64,000 bases of DNA, taken from the NCBI RefSeq assembly GCF_028289855.1, contig NZ_JAQGKZ010000058.1:24998-88997 (forward strand), given 5' to 3'. Below, one piece after another: positions 25,832 through 34,686 of the stretch; within the stretch, counting starts at the first letter, position 1; every line of letters begins with the position of its first letter. Below the pieces are notes generated by a model that had not been told where the DNA came from, searched no databases, and saw only the letters and a list, made by a program, of their open reading frames with translations. Made by a program: the position numbers and the translations under genes. This DNA comes from Sphingomonas bacterium (lineage in GTDB: Bacteria > Pseudomonadota > Alphaproteobacteria > Sphingomonadales > Sphingomonadaceae).

Positions 25832-28348
25832 CTACTTCTTCGCCGCCGGTTTCTTTTTCGGCGCTTTCTTCTTCACCGGCGCCTTGCGCTTGCCCTTGGT
25901 GGGCGCCGCCGCTGCGCGCGCGTCGATCAGTTGCGCGGCCTCCTCGAGTGTCAGCGCATCCTTGTCGATCGACTTGGGCAAGGTCGCGTTGGTCGTACCG
26001 TCGGTGACGTACGCGCCGTAACGCCCTTCCATCAGCTTGATTTCGGCCTCGGTCCGCGGATGCGCGCCCAGCACCTTGAGGGGCGCTTGGCTGCCACGCG
26101 CGGGCCTTCCGCCGTTCGCTGCCGCCTCGGCCAGCTTGACCACGGCGGCATTCATGCCCGTTTCGAACACCTCGGCGGTCGAGGTCAGCCGCGCATATTT
26201 GCCGTCGTGCGCCAGATAGGGGCCGTAGCGCCCGATCGAGGCGGTGATCATATTGCCGCTCTCGGGATGCGCCCCCACCTCACGCGGCAGGCTCAGCAGT
26301 TTGAGCGCCCATTCCAAATCGAGTTCGGGAATATCCTTCGGGATCGACGCGCGCTTGGCGTCCTTGCCCTCGCCGAGCTGGATATACGGTCCGAACCGCC
26401 CCGACTTGCGCTCGACTTCGAGGCCGGTCACCGGATCCTTGCCCAGCCCCTCGGGGCCGGTGTCTTCACCCTCGGCGCCGCCTTGCGCGAAGCGGCGGGT
26501 GTATTTGCACTCGGGATAATTCGAGCAGGCGATGAACGCGCCGAACTTGCCGCCGCGCAGCGCCAATTGGCCCTTGCCGCAATTGGGGCACAGCCGCGCA
26601 TCGCCGCCGTCGGCCTTTTCAGGGAAGAGGTAGGGCGCGAGGAAGGTATCGAGTTGTGCGGTCACTTCGGACGGCTTGAACTCCATCACTTCCGACGTGC
26701 GCGGCTTGAAATCCTTCCAGAACGCTTCGAGCACCGCCTGCCACTGCGCGCGACCGCCCGAAATCTCGTCGAGTTCGTCTTCGAGGCCCGCGGTATAATC
26801 GAAGCTGACATATTTCTCGAAGAAGCGTTCGAGGAATGCGGTGACGAGCCGGCCCGATTCCTCGGCGAAGAAGCGGTTCTTCTCGACGTGGACGTAGGCG
26901 CGATCCTTGAGCACCTGGATCGTCGAGGCATAGGTCGAGGGGCGGCCGATGCCGAGTTCCTCGAGCCGCTTGACGAGGCTTGCTTCGGAGAATCGCGGCG
27001 GCGGCTGGGTGAAATGCTGCTCGGCGGTGACCTCGCGCTTCGCGGGCACATCGCCGTCGCGCAGCCGCGGCAAGCGGCGGCCGTCCTCGTCCTCGCTGTC
27101 GTCGGTGCCTTCCTCGTACAAAGCGAGATAGCCCGGGAAGATCACCACCTGCCCGGTCGCGCGCAGCCCGTGGCGGCCCGTCCCGTCGGCCAGGTCGATC
27201 GTCGTGCGCTCCATCCGCGCGCTCGCCATCTGGCTCGCCATCGCGCGTTTCCAGATCAACTCGTACAGCCGGCCATGGTCGCCCGATCCGGCGTGATCCT
27301 TCGAAAAATCGGTCGGCCGGATCGCCTCATGCGCTTCCTGCGCGTTCTTGGCCTTGGTCTGGTACAGCCGCGGCTTGTCGGGGACGTAGCTCGCGTCGTA
27401 GCGGTTGGTGATCGCATGCCGCGCGGCGGAAATCGCGCTGCCGTCCATCTGCACGCCGTCGGTGCGCATATAGGTGATCGCGCCGTCCTCGTAGAGCCCC
27501 TGCGCCACGCGCATCGTGTGGCTCGCCGAGAAACCGAGCTTGCGCGCCGCCTCCTGCTGCAGCGTTGAGGTGGTGAAGGGCGGCGGCGGATTGCGCGTCG
27601 CGGGCTTGGTCTCGACCGACTGGACGGTGAAGCGGCCATTCTCGACATCGGCCTTGGCCTTGAGCGCGTCGCCTTCGACGCCGATCGTCAAACGATCGAT
27701 CTTGTCGCCGTTCCACTTGACCAGCCGCGCGGTGAACGGCGTGCCGTCCTGCTCGAGCGTTGCGGCGACCGACCAATATTCCTGCGCCCTGAACGCCTCG
27801 ATCTCACGCTCGCGGTCGACGATCAGCCGCAGCGCGACCGATTGCACGCGGCCGGCCGACTTGGCGCCGGGTAGCTTGCGCCACAGCACCGGCGACAGCG
27901 TGAACCCGACCAGATAGTCGAGCGCGCGGCGCGCGCGATACGCGTCGATCAGATCCTCGTCGAGCTGACGCGGATGCTTCATCGCCTCGGTCACCGTCGC
28001 CTTGGTGATCGCGTTGAACGTGACTCGCTCGACTTCCTTGGGCAGCGCCTTGCGGTTGCGGAGCACTTCCTGAACATGCCACGAAATCGCCTCGCCCTCG
28101 CGGTCGGGGTCGGTCGCCAGGATCAGGCGGTCGGCGGTCTTGGCAAGATCGGTGATCGCCTTGAGTTGCTTGGCCTTGTCGGCGTAATTTTCCCAATCCA
28201 TCGCAAAGCCGTCATCGGGGTTCACCGACCCGTCCTTCGCGGGCAAGTCGCGGACGTGGCCGTAGCTCGCGAGCACGCGATAGTCCGACCCGAGATATTT
28301 CTCGATGGTTTTCGCCTTGGCGGGCGATTCGACGATGACTAATTGCAT
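25832..28348 (-). CDS. topA: DNA topoisomerase I
   Basis: TopA relaxes negative supercoils by single-strand cutting. The 838-residue protein has the TOPRIM start MQLVIVESPAKAKTIEKYLG, LILATDPDREGEAISWHV, the catalytic tyrosine region GAITYMRTDGVQMDGSAI, and AHEAIRPT. A C4 zinc finger CPNCGKGQLALRG...CSNYPEC near residue 590 is followed by topoisomerase C-terminal repeats and a lysine-rich tail (KKKAPKKKPAAKK) typical of alphaproteobacterial enzymes. It is convergent with the Sel1 gene across a hairpin element. Confidence 0.97.
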   Translation of the reverse strand: MQLVIVESPAKAKTIEKYLGSDYRVLASYGHVRDLPAKDGSVNPDDGFAMDWENYADKAKQLKAITDLAKTADRLILATDPDREGEAISWHVQEVLRNRKALPKEVERVTFNAITKATVTEAMKHPRQLDEDLIDAYRARRALDYLVGFTLSPVLWRKLPGAKSAGRVQSVALRLIVDREREIEAFRAQEYWSVAATLEQDGTPFTARLVKWNGDKIDRLTIGVEGDALKAKADVENGRFTVQSVETKPATRNPPPPFTTSTLQQEAARKLGFSASHTMRVAQGLYEDGAITYMRTDGVQMDGSAISAARHAITNRYDASYVPDKPRLYQTKAKNAQEAHEAIRPTDFSKDHAGSGDHGRLYELIWKRAMASQMASARMERTTIDLADGTGRHGLRATGQVVIFPGYLALYEEGTDDSEDEDGRRLPRLRDGDVPAKREVTAEQHFTQPPPRFSEASLVKRLEELGIGRPSTYASTIQVLKDRAYVHVEKNRFFAEESGRLVTAFLERFFEKYVSFDYTAGLEDELDEISGGRAQWQAVLEAFWKDFKPRTSEVMEFKPSEVTAQLDTFLAPYLFPEKADGGDARLCPNCGKGQLALRGGKFGAFIACSNYPECKYTRRFAQGGAEGEDTGPEGLGKDPVTGLEVERKSGRFGPYIQLGEGKDAKRASIPKDIPELDLEWALKLLSLPREVGAHPESGNMITASIGRYGPYLAHDGKYARLTSTAEVFETGMNAAVVKLAEAAANGGRPARGSQAPLKVLGAHPRTEAEIKLMEGRYGAYVTDGTTNATLPKSIDKDALTLEEAAQLIDARAAAAPTKGKRKAPVKKKAPKKKPAAKK

Positions 28349-28466
28349 AAGACCGGAAAAAGCCCCTCACGTGTACGCGTGTAAGGTGGGGAGGGTTATC
28401 GGGCCGCGTCAAGCGCGGCGATTGCAAGCAGGGCTCGTTAACCTGGCAATGCCATAGGCAGGCCTC

Positions 28467-28889
28467 ATGCTGGATTATCATACCCTGATGGCGGAGCACG
28501 ACCGGCTGGTTGTCCATGGTACGGCGCTCGATGCGGCGCTCGATGGCGGTGACGGCGCGGCGATCTACCATGCCTTCGCGACGTTGAGCACCGAACTGGT
28601 TGCGCACCTCGCCAAGGAAGACAGCATGATCTATCCGCGGCTGATCGCCGGGGACGACATTGCGACATCGGCCGCTGCGCAGGACGTGATCGACGAGTTT
28701 CGCGATCTTGCCGCCGACTGGACCGCGCTGGCCGGCTGGGCGGCGCCCGACACGATCGCCGCCGAGCCCGCGCGTTTCGCCGACGAGGCGCGGGGGCTGC
28801 TCGCGCGGTTACGCGGGCGAGTCCGCCGCGAAAACGAATTGCTCTATCCGCAAGCGTTGCGCGCCGCGCATATCAAGTTGCGCGGCTGA
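28467..28889 (+). CDS. Hemerythrin HHE-domain protein
   Basis: A 140-residue four-helix-bundle protein. Candidate iron ligands are H11 in LMAEHDRLVVH, the HLAKEDSMIYPRL motif near 47-59 and the C-terminal RRENELLYPQALRAAH near 121-136. This matches HHE hemerythrin-like proteins, which bind oxygen or nitric oxide or sense redox state through a di-iron site. It stands alone between topA and a convergent membrane-protein gene. GCAGGCCTC before the ATG is a poor ribosome site. Confidence 0.82.
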   Translation: MLDYHTLMAEHDRLVVHGTALDAALDGGDGAAIYHAFATLSTELVAHLAKEDSMIYPRLIAGDDIATSAAAQDVIDEFRDLAADWTALAGWAAPDTIAAEPARFADEARGLLARLRGRVRRENELLYPQALRAAHIKLRG

Positions 28890-28892
28890 CCG

Positions 28893-29264
28893 TCAGGCGC
28901 GGCGGAGGCTCCGCCACGCGACGAAAAACGCGACCGCCAGCGCCAAGTCGCCGCACACCAGCGCGAAGGTACTCGTGGCGGTGCGGCCCATGCTCCACAG
29001 GATTGCGGTCGGTACCCAGAAACTCAGCTTGGCGACCACGCCGAGCAGCATCAGCGGATGATAGTGGCGCGGGGCGCCGCCGATGATCCAGTAGAGAATC
29101 TGAAACGAGAGCGCCGCGCCGATGAAGCCGTAAAAATACTCCGGGGCGGCTAGCTTCGTGGCGGGCGCGGCGACGCGGCTTTCGAGGAAATAGATCGGCA
29201 GCAACAGGATCGCGCCGTAGATCGCGGCGCCGCGAAACAACCAGCGCACATGCTTTTCGGTCAT
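28893..29264 (-). CDS. Small four-helix membrane protein
   Basis: A 123-residue protein with four predicted membrane helices ([71 protein letters not shown]). No catalytic motif is seen and no family is recognised with confidence. Its start overlaps the dprA stop (ATGA), making it the last gene of a plsY-dprA run. Confidence 0.78.
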   Translation of the reverse strand: MTEKHVRWLFRGAAIYGAILLLPIYFLESRVAAPATKLAAPEYFYGFIGAALSFQILYWIIGGAPRHYHPLMLLGVVAKLSFWVPTAILWSMGRTATSTFALVCGDLALAVAFFVAWRSLRRA

Positions 29265-30339
29265 GTCAGGCTCACCCTCCCCCCGGCGTGGCGTTCCAGC
29301 CGGCCCGCCAATTCGAGTTCGAGCAGGATCGTCGCGACGATCGCCGACGGCAACCCCGACTGACGGATCAATTCGTCGGTCGCGACGGGCACCGGGCCGA
29401 GCAAATCGGCGATGACCGCGCGGTCGCCGTCGCCGGGATCGGCGGGGGGCACGCCGGCGAAGTCGCTGCCCGGGCTGCGCACCATCGCGCGTCGATCGGG
29501 CGGATCGATTCGAGGATGTCGGCGGCCGACTGGACCAACGTCGCGCCGTCGCGGATCAACTGGTTGCAGCCCTGCGCGCGCGGATCGAGCGGGCTGCCCG
29601 GCACCGCCATGACGTCACGTCCCGCTTCATTGGCAAGTCGCGCGGTGATCAGCGAGCCCGATCTGGGCGCGGCCTCGACCACGACGGTGCCGAGCGCCAG
29701 TCCGGCGATGATTCGGTTGCGATGCGGGAAGTTGCGCGCCAGCGGCTCCATGCCGGGCGGCTGTTCGGCGATCAGCAGGCCCTCGCTCGCGACCTGTTCC
29801 TGCAACGCGCGATTTTCCGGGGGGAAGGAAATGTCGATCCCGCTGGCGATCACGCCGATCGTGCCGGTGGCGAGCGATCCGGTATGCGCGGCGGTGTCGA
29901 GCCCCCGCGCCAGACCGGACACCACCACCACGCCCTCACGCCCCAGTTCGACCGCTAGCCCACGCGCGAAGCGGCACGCCGCGGCCGAGGCGTTGCGCGC
30001 GCCGACCATCGCGACGACGGTGCGGCGGGTCAGCGCGATGTCGCCGCGCAGCGTTATCGCCGCGGGCGCATTGTCGAGCTCGGCGAGCAGCGGCGGATAG
30101 TCGGCATCGTCGAGGAACACGTAACGCGCGCCGAGCTTCTCGACCGCGGCGATCTCGCGTTCGACCGTGCCGGCGTCGATCACTCTGGGCGCCCGCCCGC
30201 CGCCGCGCGCGGCAATGTCGGGCAGTGCCTCGATCGCCGCCTCGGCGCTGTCGAAGCGCGCGAGCAACTGGCGATACGTGATCGGCCCGATCGTCGGCGT
30301 GCGGACCAGCCGCAGCCGCGCGATTCGCGGGTCGCTCAA
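29261..30339 (-). pseudogene. dprA: DNA-processing protein DprA, frameshifted
   Basis: DprA loads RecA on incoming single-stranded DNA in natural transformation. The first ~284 residues hold the Rossmann-like core ([93 protein letters not shown]). The C-terminal winged-helix tail ([26 protein letters not shown]) is in another frame, beginning at 29485. The frames meet at a CGCGCG run at 29486-29491; gain of one CG, or loss of one base, explains it and would restore about 358 residues. It overlaps plsY and the next gene as ATGA, so the rest of the locus is undisturbed. A sequencing error is possible. Confidence 0.8.
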
Positions 30340-30956
30340 TCTTGTGCCTCACTGGCCTTGCCCCCGCCGAAGCGCGGCTCGGTGCCCTGGAGCAGGCGGT
30401 CGATATTGGCGCGATGTTTCCACAACACCAACAGCGCCAGCGCGATCAGCAGCGGGACGAGATCGAACCGTTCGAACCAGGCGGCGGCGAGCGGGGTCGA
30501 CGCCGCGGCGGCCATTCCGGCGACCGACGAGATGCGCAACACCGCGAACAGCCCCAGCCAGACGACCGCGAACACGACGACGATCGGCCAGTGCAATGCT
30601 AGGCAGATGCCGATCAATGTCGCCACCCCCTTGCCACCGCGGAACCGCAACCAGATCGGGTATAGGTGCCCCAGCAGCGCGGCGGCCGCGGCGGGCACTT
30701 CGTGGCCGGGAAACAGCCAAGCGGCGAGCAATACCGCCGCGGCGCCCTTGGCGCCGTCCAGTACCGCCGTCGCCAATGCCAGCCCTTTACGCCCGGTGCG
30801 CAGGACATTGGTCGCGCCGATGCTGCCCGACCCGATGCTCCGCAGGTCGCCCGCGCCGAACGCGCGCGTCAGGATCACCCCGAACGGGATCGAGCCGAGC
30901 AGATAGCCCAGCAGCATCGCCGCCGCGGGCGGCCCCCACAGATACTCGGTCGGCAA
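30336..30956 (-). CDS. plsY: Glycerol-3-phosphate acyltransferase PlsY
   Basis: PlsY transfers an acyl group from acyl-phosphate to glycerol 3-phosphate, the first step of phospholipid synthesis. The 206-residue protein has about five membrane segments and the conserved loops GYLLGSIPFGVIL, LRSIGSGSIGATNVLRTGRKG, GHLYPIWLRFRGGKGVATLIG and LWKHRANIDRLLQGTEPRFG. A TTG start at 30956 is proposed: AGGGGG lies about eight bases upstream and no ATG is available before the first helix. Its stop overlaps the dprA start. Confidence 0.93.
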   Translation of the reverse strand: MPTEYLWGPPAAAMLLGYLLGSIPFGVILTRAFGAGDLRSIGSGSIGATNVLRTGRKGLALATAVLDGAKGAAAVLLAAWLFPGHEVPAAAAALLGHLYPIWLRFRGGKGVATLIGICLALHWPIVVVFAVVWLGLFAVLRISSVAGMAAAASTPLAAAWFERFDLVPLLIALALLVLWKHRANIDRLLQGTEPRFGGGKASEAQD

Positions 30957-31050
30957 AGCGTCACCCCCTGTCGTTGCGAATATAGAACAACCGACGTGGC
31001 ACCGCCACTGATCTTGATCACACGCCAGGGCCGGTCCACAGCCCCGCGGC

Positions 31051-31845
31051 ATGAAAGACCGGCCGATCCTGTTGTTCGATTCGGGTGTCGGCGGGCTGTC
31101 GGTGCTTGGCGCGGTGCGCGACCTGCTGCCAAGCGCAAGCCTCGTCTACGTCGCCGATTCGGCGGGGTTTCCCTATGGCACCAAGGGCGAGGTGGAGATC
31201 GCTGCGCGCGTGCCGGCGTTGCTCGGCCGGCTGGCGGAGCGGTACGACCCGCGGCTGATCGTCATCGCGTGCAACACCGCCTCGACGATCGCGCTAAGCC
31301 ACGTCCGCTCCGCGCTCGACGTCCCGATCGTCGGCACGGTGCCCGCGATCAAGCCCGCCGCCGAGATGAGCGTGACTCGCGTGATCGGCGTGCTCGGCAC
31401 CGATGCGACGGTGCGCCAGCCGTATGTCGATGACCTCGCGGCGCGATTCGCGAGCGATTGCCTCGTGCTGCGCCACGGCTCGGCGGTGTTGGTCGAATTG
31501 GCCGAGGGCGCATTGGCCGGCGTTGCCCCGTCACTGGATCGCGTGGCGGCGGAACTAAGCGGCCTGTTCGACCAGTCGGGCGGCGACCGGATCGACGTCG
31601 TGGTCAATGCCTGCACGCATTTCCCGTTGCTCGAAGAGGAAATGATCGCGGTCGCGCCACATCCCGTTCGCTTTATCGATGGCGCCGCCGGGATCGCGCG
31701 CCGCGTCGCGTACCTCACGCAAGATCAGGACTGGCCGGTGGCGCATCAGCCGGACCGGCTGGTGTTTACGCGCCTTGGCGATCGCGAGCGGCGAATAGCG
31801 TCCTTGCTTGCTGCACGCGGGTTCGGCGAGCCGGAAGCTCTTTAG
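31051..31845 (+). CDS. murI: Glutamate racemase
   Basis: MurI makes D-glutamate for peptidoglycan. The 264-residue protein has LLFDSGVGGLSVLGAVRDLLP, YVADSAGFPYGTKG, and the two catalytic cysteines C74 (VIACNTASTIA) and C188 (VNACTHFPLLEEEM). The C-terminus FIDGAAGIARRVAYL is also typical. It is divergent from plsY and convergent with a small gene that overlaps its stop by four bases. Confidence 0.96.
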   Translation: MKDRPILLFDSGVGGLSVLGAVRDLLPSASLVYVADSAGFPYGTKGEVEIAARVPALLGRLAERYDPRLIVIACNTASTIALSHVRSALDVPIVGTVPAIKPAAEMSVTRVIGVLGTDATVRQPYVDDLAARFASDCLVLRHGSAVLVELAEGALAGVAPSLDRVAAELSGLFDQSGGDRIDVVVNACTHFPLLEEEMIAVAPHPVRFIDGAAGIARRVAYLTQDQDWPVAHQPDRLVFTRLGDRERRIASLLAARGFGEPEAL

Positions 31846-32015
31846 CCGACCGGCGGCATCGCCGGGCGAAGGCGCTCGGCATAGCGGTCTGCCAGCATCT
31901 CATGGGCCCGGCGCGCGGCGGGATCGGGGGCATGCTCCGCAGCGGCGCGCTCCTGCGCTTCGCGGCGAGCGAGATAATCACGGTCATGGCCCGGCGAGTT
32001 GCTCTGATCGGTCAT
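31842..32015 (-). CDS. Small charged protein of unknown function
   Basis: A 57-residue protein starting at ATG 32015, seven bases after GGAG. Sequence is charged and helical (HDRDYLARREAQERAAAEH, AARRAHEMLADRYAERL). It looks like the short acidic/basic helical proteins that are common and conserved in sphingomonads, but I recognise no named family. It overlaps the murI stop by four bases on the opposite strand. Confidence 0.65.
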   Translation of the reverse strand: MTDQSNSPGHDRDYLARREAQERAAAEHAPDPAARRAHEMLADRYAERLRPAMPPVG

Positions 32016-32197
32016 CGTTCGGCTCCGGCAAGAATGGCGGGAGCAATCGCTCTCGGCCGGCCGCGCATTCGCCAGCCGACGACTCGATATAGCAGCGTAA
32101 CAAGTCATTCTCACTGACGCAGAGCAATTCCGTCCGCGAATTTTGCACGGATAATCGATGGAAATGCGCGGCAAGGCGCGCTAACGGGCAAATCACC

Positions 32198-33439
32198 ATG
32201 AGCGATTCCGTCACTTCGCGCCCGGTCGATTACGCCCACGTCTTCTCGCAGGCGATCGACCGGTTGCATGCCGAGGGGCGGTATCGCGTCTTCGTCGACA
32301 TCCTGCGCAACAAGGGCGCCTATCCCAATGCGCGCTGCTTTGCCGGGCACAACGGCCCCAAGCCGATCGTCGTATGGTGTTCGAACGACTATCTCGCGAT
32401 GGGCCAGCATCCCAAGGTGATCGCGGCGATGGAGGAAGCGCTGCACGATGTCGGCGCGGGCAGCGGCGGCACGCGCAACATAGGCGGCAACACGCATTAT
32501 CATATCGATCTCGAGCGCGAGCTCGCCGATTTGCACGGCAAGGAAGGCGCGTTGCTGTTCACGTCGGGCTACGTCTCGAACGAAGCGACGCTGGCGACGC
32601 TCGGCAAGTTGCTCCCGGGCTGCGTGATCTTTTCCGACGAACTCAATCACGCCTCGATGATTGCGGGCATCCGCAATTCGGGCTGCGAAAAGCGGCTGTT
32701 CCGGCACAACGACCTCGCGCATCTCGAGGAACTGCTCGCCGCCGAAGACCCCAACCTGCCCAAGCTGATCGCGTTCGAGAGCGTCTATTCGATGGAGGGC
32801 GACATAGCGCCCATCACGGCGATCTGCGACCTCGCCGGCCAGTACAACGCGCTGACCTATTGCGACGAAGTCCATGCGGTCGGGATGTACGGTCCCCGCG
32901 GCGGCGGCATCAGCGAGCGCGACGGCGTCGCCGACCGGCTGACGATCATCGAGGGCACGCTGGGCAAGGCGTTCGGAGTGATGGGGGGCTATGTCGCCGC
33001 CGACCAGACCATAATCGACGTCATTCGCAGCTACGCGCCGGGGTTCATCTTTACGACCAGCCTGTCGCCGGTGCTGGTCGCGGGCGTGCTCGCGAGCGTG
33101 CGCCACCTCAAGGCCTCGGCCGCTGAGCGCGAGGCGCAACAGGCGTCGGCGGCGATGCTCAAGACGCTGTTCACGGACGCCGGCCTGCCGGTGATGCCGG
33201 GCGACACGCATATCGTGCCGCTGATGGTGGGCGATCCGGTCAAGGCCAAGAAGATCAGCGACATATTGCTCGCCGAATACGGCGTGTACGTCCAGCCGAT
33301 CAATTACCCCACGGTGCCGCGCGGTACCGAACGGCTGCGCTTCACGCCAGGGCCGACGCATGACGAGGCGATGATGCGCGAATTGACTCAGGCGCTGGCC
33401 GAGATCTGGGGCCGGTTGGAGTTGCGCAAGGCGGCGTGA
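32198..33439 (+). CDS. hemA: 5-aminolevulinate synthase
   Basis: ALAS joins glycine and succinyl-CoA to form 5-aminolevulinate, the alphaproteobacterial entry to heme synthesis. The 413-residue PLP enzyme has [61 protein letters not shown] and the PLP lysine K247 in [10 protein letters not shown]. The C-terminus has [20 protein letters not shown]. It stands apart from hemJ and hemD, also in this window. It is followed by a hairpin repeat. Confidence 0.97.
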   Translation: MSDSVTSRPVDYAHVFSQAIDRLHAEGRYRVFVDILRNKGAYPNARCFAGHNGPKPIVVWCSNDYLAMGQHPKVIAAMEEALHDVGAGSGGTRNIGGNTHYHIDLERELADLHGKEGALLFTSGYVSNEATLATLGKLLPGCVIFSDELNHASMIAGIRNSGCEKRLFRHNDLAHLEELLAAEDPNLPKLIAFESVYSMEGDIAPITAICDLAGQYNALTYCDEVHAVGMYGPRGGGISERDGVADRLTIIEGTLGKAFGVMGGYVAADQTIIDVIRSYAPGFIFTTSLSPVLVAGVLASVRHLKASAAEREAQQASAAMLKTLFTDAGLPVMPGDTHIVPLMVGDPVKAKKISDILLAEYGVYVQPINYPTVPRGTERLRFTPGPTHDEAMMRELTQALAEIWGRLELRKAA

Positions 33440-33466
33440 CGAGGCTCGCAACGACACACTTTCAGT

Positions 33467-33503
33467 CGTCATCCCCGCGAAAGCGGGGACCCATCTCCTG
33501 AAC
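33467..33503 (+). repeat. Left inverted hairpin repeat of a GIY-YIG cassette
   Basis: 37 bases that match the reverse complement of 33813-33849 at 36 positions. The core CCCCGC-GAAA-GCGGGG (33473-33488) is itself a hairpin with a tetraloop. It starts only 27 bases after hemA, so it may also end hemA transcripts. Confidence 0.8.
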
Positions 33504-33510
33504 GCACTGC

Positions 33511-33801
33511 ATGCGCGGCGGCTACGTATATATCTTGGCCAACCGCAAGAACGGCGCGCTCTACACCGGCGTCTGCGCGGACATCGGATCGTGGATGGTC
33601 CAACATAAGGCGGGCACAGGCAGCAAATTCTGCGCGTAGTATGGGATCGACAAGCTGGTCTGTGTCGAACCGCACGACGAAATCGTTGGCGCAATTGCGC
33701 GCGAGAAGGCGGTCAAAAAGTGGGAGCGGGCGTGGAAGATTCAATTGATCGAGCGCGATAATCCCGATTGGCGCGATCTCTGGTTCGATCTCAACCGCTA
33801 A
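33511..33801 (+). pseudogene. GIY-YIG nuclease family gene, disrupted
   Basis: A 97-codon frame with an internal TAG at 33637-33639 (codon 43). Both sides match one small GIY-YIG nuclease of the YhbQ/excinuclease-C-like type: GYVYILANRKNGALYTGV before the stop, then YGIDKLVCVE, AIAREKAVKKWERAWKIQLI and NPDWRDLW after it. The catalytic arginine that normally follows the Y-G motif seems lost as well (ADIGSWMVQHK). It therefore looks inactive. It sits exactly between two 37-bp inverted hairpin repeats, like a mobile cassette. Confidence 0.85.
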
Positions 33802-33812
33802 GTTTGTTGCAC

Positions 33813-33849
33813 GTTCGGGAGATGGGTCCCCGCTTTCGCGGGGATGACG
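33813..33849 (-). repeat. Right inverted hairpin repeat of a GIY-YIG cassette
   Basis: Inverted copy of 33467-33503 with one mismatch (GTTCGGGAG here, GTTCAGGAG there). It lies between the dead GIY-YIG gene and nrdR, whose stop is nine bases away, and may also terminate nrdR transcripts. Confidence 0.8.
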
Positions 33850-33858
33850 GTGGGGGCT

Positions 33859-34320
33859 TCAGTCCTTCCCCATTTCGCTCACGTTGCCCGCAAACTCCTC
33901 GAAATCCCTAGCTTCGCTGAAATCGCGATAGACGCTGGCGAAGCGGATATACGCCACCGAATCGAGGCCCTTGAGCCCGTCCATCACCAATTCGCCGATC
34001 CGTTTCGACGATATCTCGGCCTCGCCCAACGTCTCCAGCTGGCGCTGGATGCCCGATACCAGCCGCTCGATCTGCACCGGCTCGATCGGGCGTTTGCGCG
34101 TAGCGATCTCGATCGAGCGGAGCAGTTTCTCGCGCTCGAACGGCTCCTTCTTGTTCTCGCTCTTCAGCACAACGAGGTCGCGCAACTGAATCCGCTCGAA
34201 CGTCGTGAAGCGCGCCGCGCATCCCTCGCACTGCCGCCGGCGGCGGATCGCGGCGCCGTCCTCGGTTGGCCGCGAATCCTTTACCTGGCTGTCTTCATGT
34301 CCGCAAAACGGGCAACGCAT
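33859..34320 (-). CDS. nrdR: Transcriptional repressor NrdR
   Basis: NrdR represses ribonucleotide reductase genes in response to dATP/ATP. The 153-residue protein has the zinc finger [22 protein letters not shown] with [16 protein letters not shown], then an ATP-cone domain ([38 protein letters not shown]). It is full length. It is last in a minus-strand run rpiB-glyA-zinc ribbon-nrdR; the glyA-nrdR link is widespread. Confidence 0.97.
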   Translation of the reverse strand: MRCPFCGHEDSQVKDSRPTEDGAAIRRRRQCEGCAARFTTFERIQLRDLVVLKSENKKEPFEREKLLRSIEIATRKRPIEPVQIERLVSGIQRQLETLGEAEISSKRIGELVMDGLKGLDSVAYIRFASVYRDFSEARDFEEFAGNVSEMGKD

Positions 34321-34363
34321 CTGGGGTCCGTATCCTAACTGCTAGAACACGGACCCTATCGGA

Positions 34364-34684
34364 TCACGCCTTCTTGGCGAAGCGGTTATACGCCATGATG
34401 CCGCCGCCGATGATCGCGCCGGTCGCCATCGAGATCGGCAAAAGGATCGCGGCCACCGCACCGATCGCGGCACCGCCGGCGATCTTCTGCGCATTCTCGT
34501 CCTTCATCAGCCCGCGCGCGGCCTGCTCGGCCTCGGCGGCGGTGTTCTTCACAAAGGCCTTGGCCGATTCGAGCGTGCTCTCGCCATCGCCCGCGACGAA
34601 CGCGCCGCAGCTCGAGCAATATTTCGCGCCCTCGGCCAAAGCGGCGTCGCAATGCGGGCACATGCGGGTCAGATTCTCGGTCAT
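34364..34684 (-). CDS. Zinc-ribbon membrane protein
   Basis: A 106-residue protein: an N-terminal zinc ribbon CPHCDAALAEGAKYCSSCGAF, a charged helical middle (ESTLESAKAFVKNTAAEAEQAARGLM), and a C-terminal hydrophobic span (IAGGAAIGAVAAILLPISMATGAIIGGG). ATG 34684 is chosen because it gives the ribbon close to the N-terminus. It sits between glyA and nrdR, two bases from the glyA stop. Function is unknown. Confidence 0.8.
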   Translation of the reverse strand: MTENLTRMCPHCDAALAEGAKYCSSCGAFVAGDGESTLESAKAFVKNTAAEAEQAARGLMKDENAQKIAGGAAIGAVAAILLPISMATGAIIGGGIMAYNRFAKKA

Positions 34685-34686
34685 CA

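Noticed and set aside
32111..33694. 527-codon minus-strand open frame
   Set aside because: Antisense to hemA and running into the GIY-YIG cassette; arginine/histidine-rich with no recognisable motif.
33469..33744. 91-codon minus-strand frame across the GIY-YIG region
   Set aside because: Antisense to a frame with clear GIY-YIG motifs on both sides of its stop; no homology pattern of its own.
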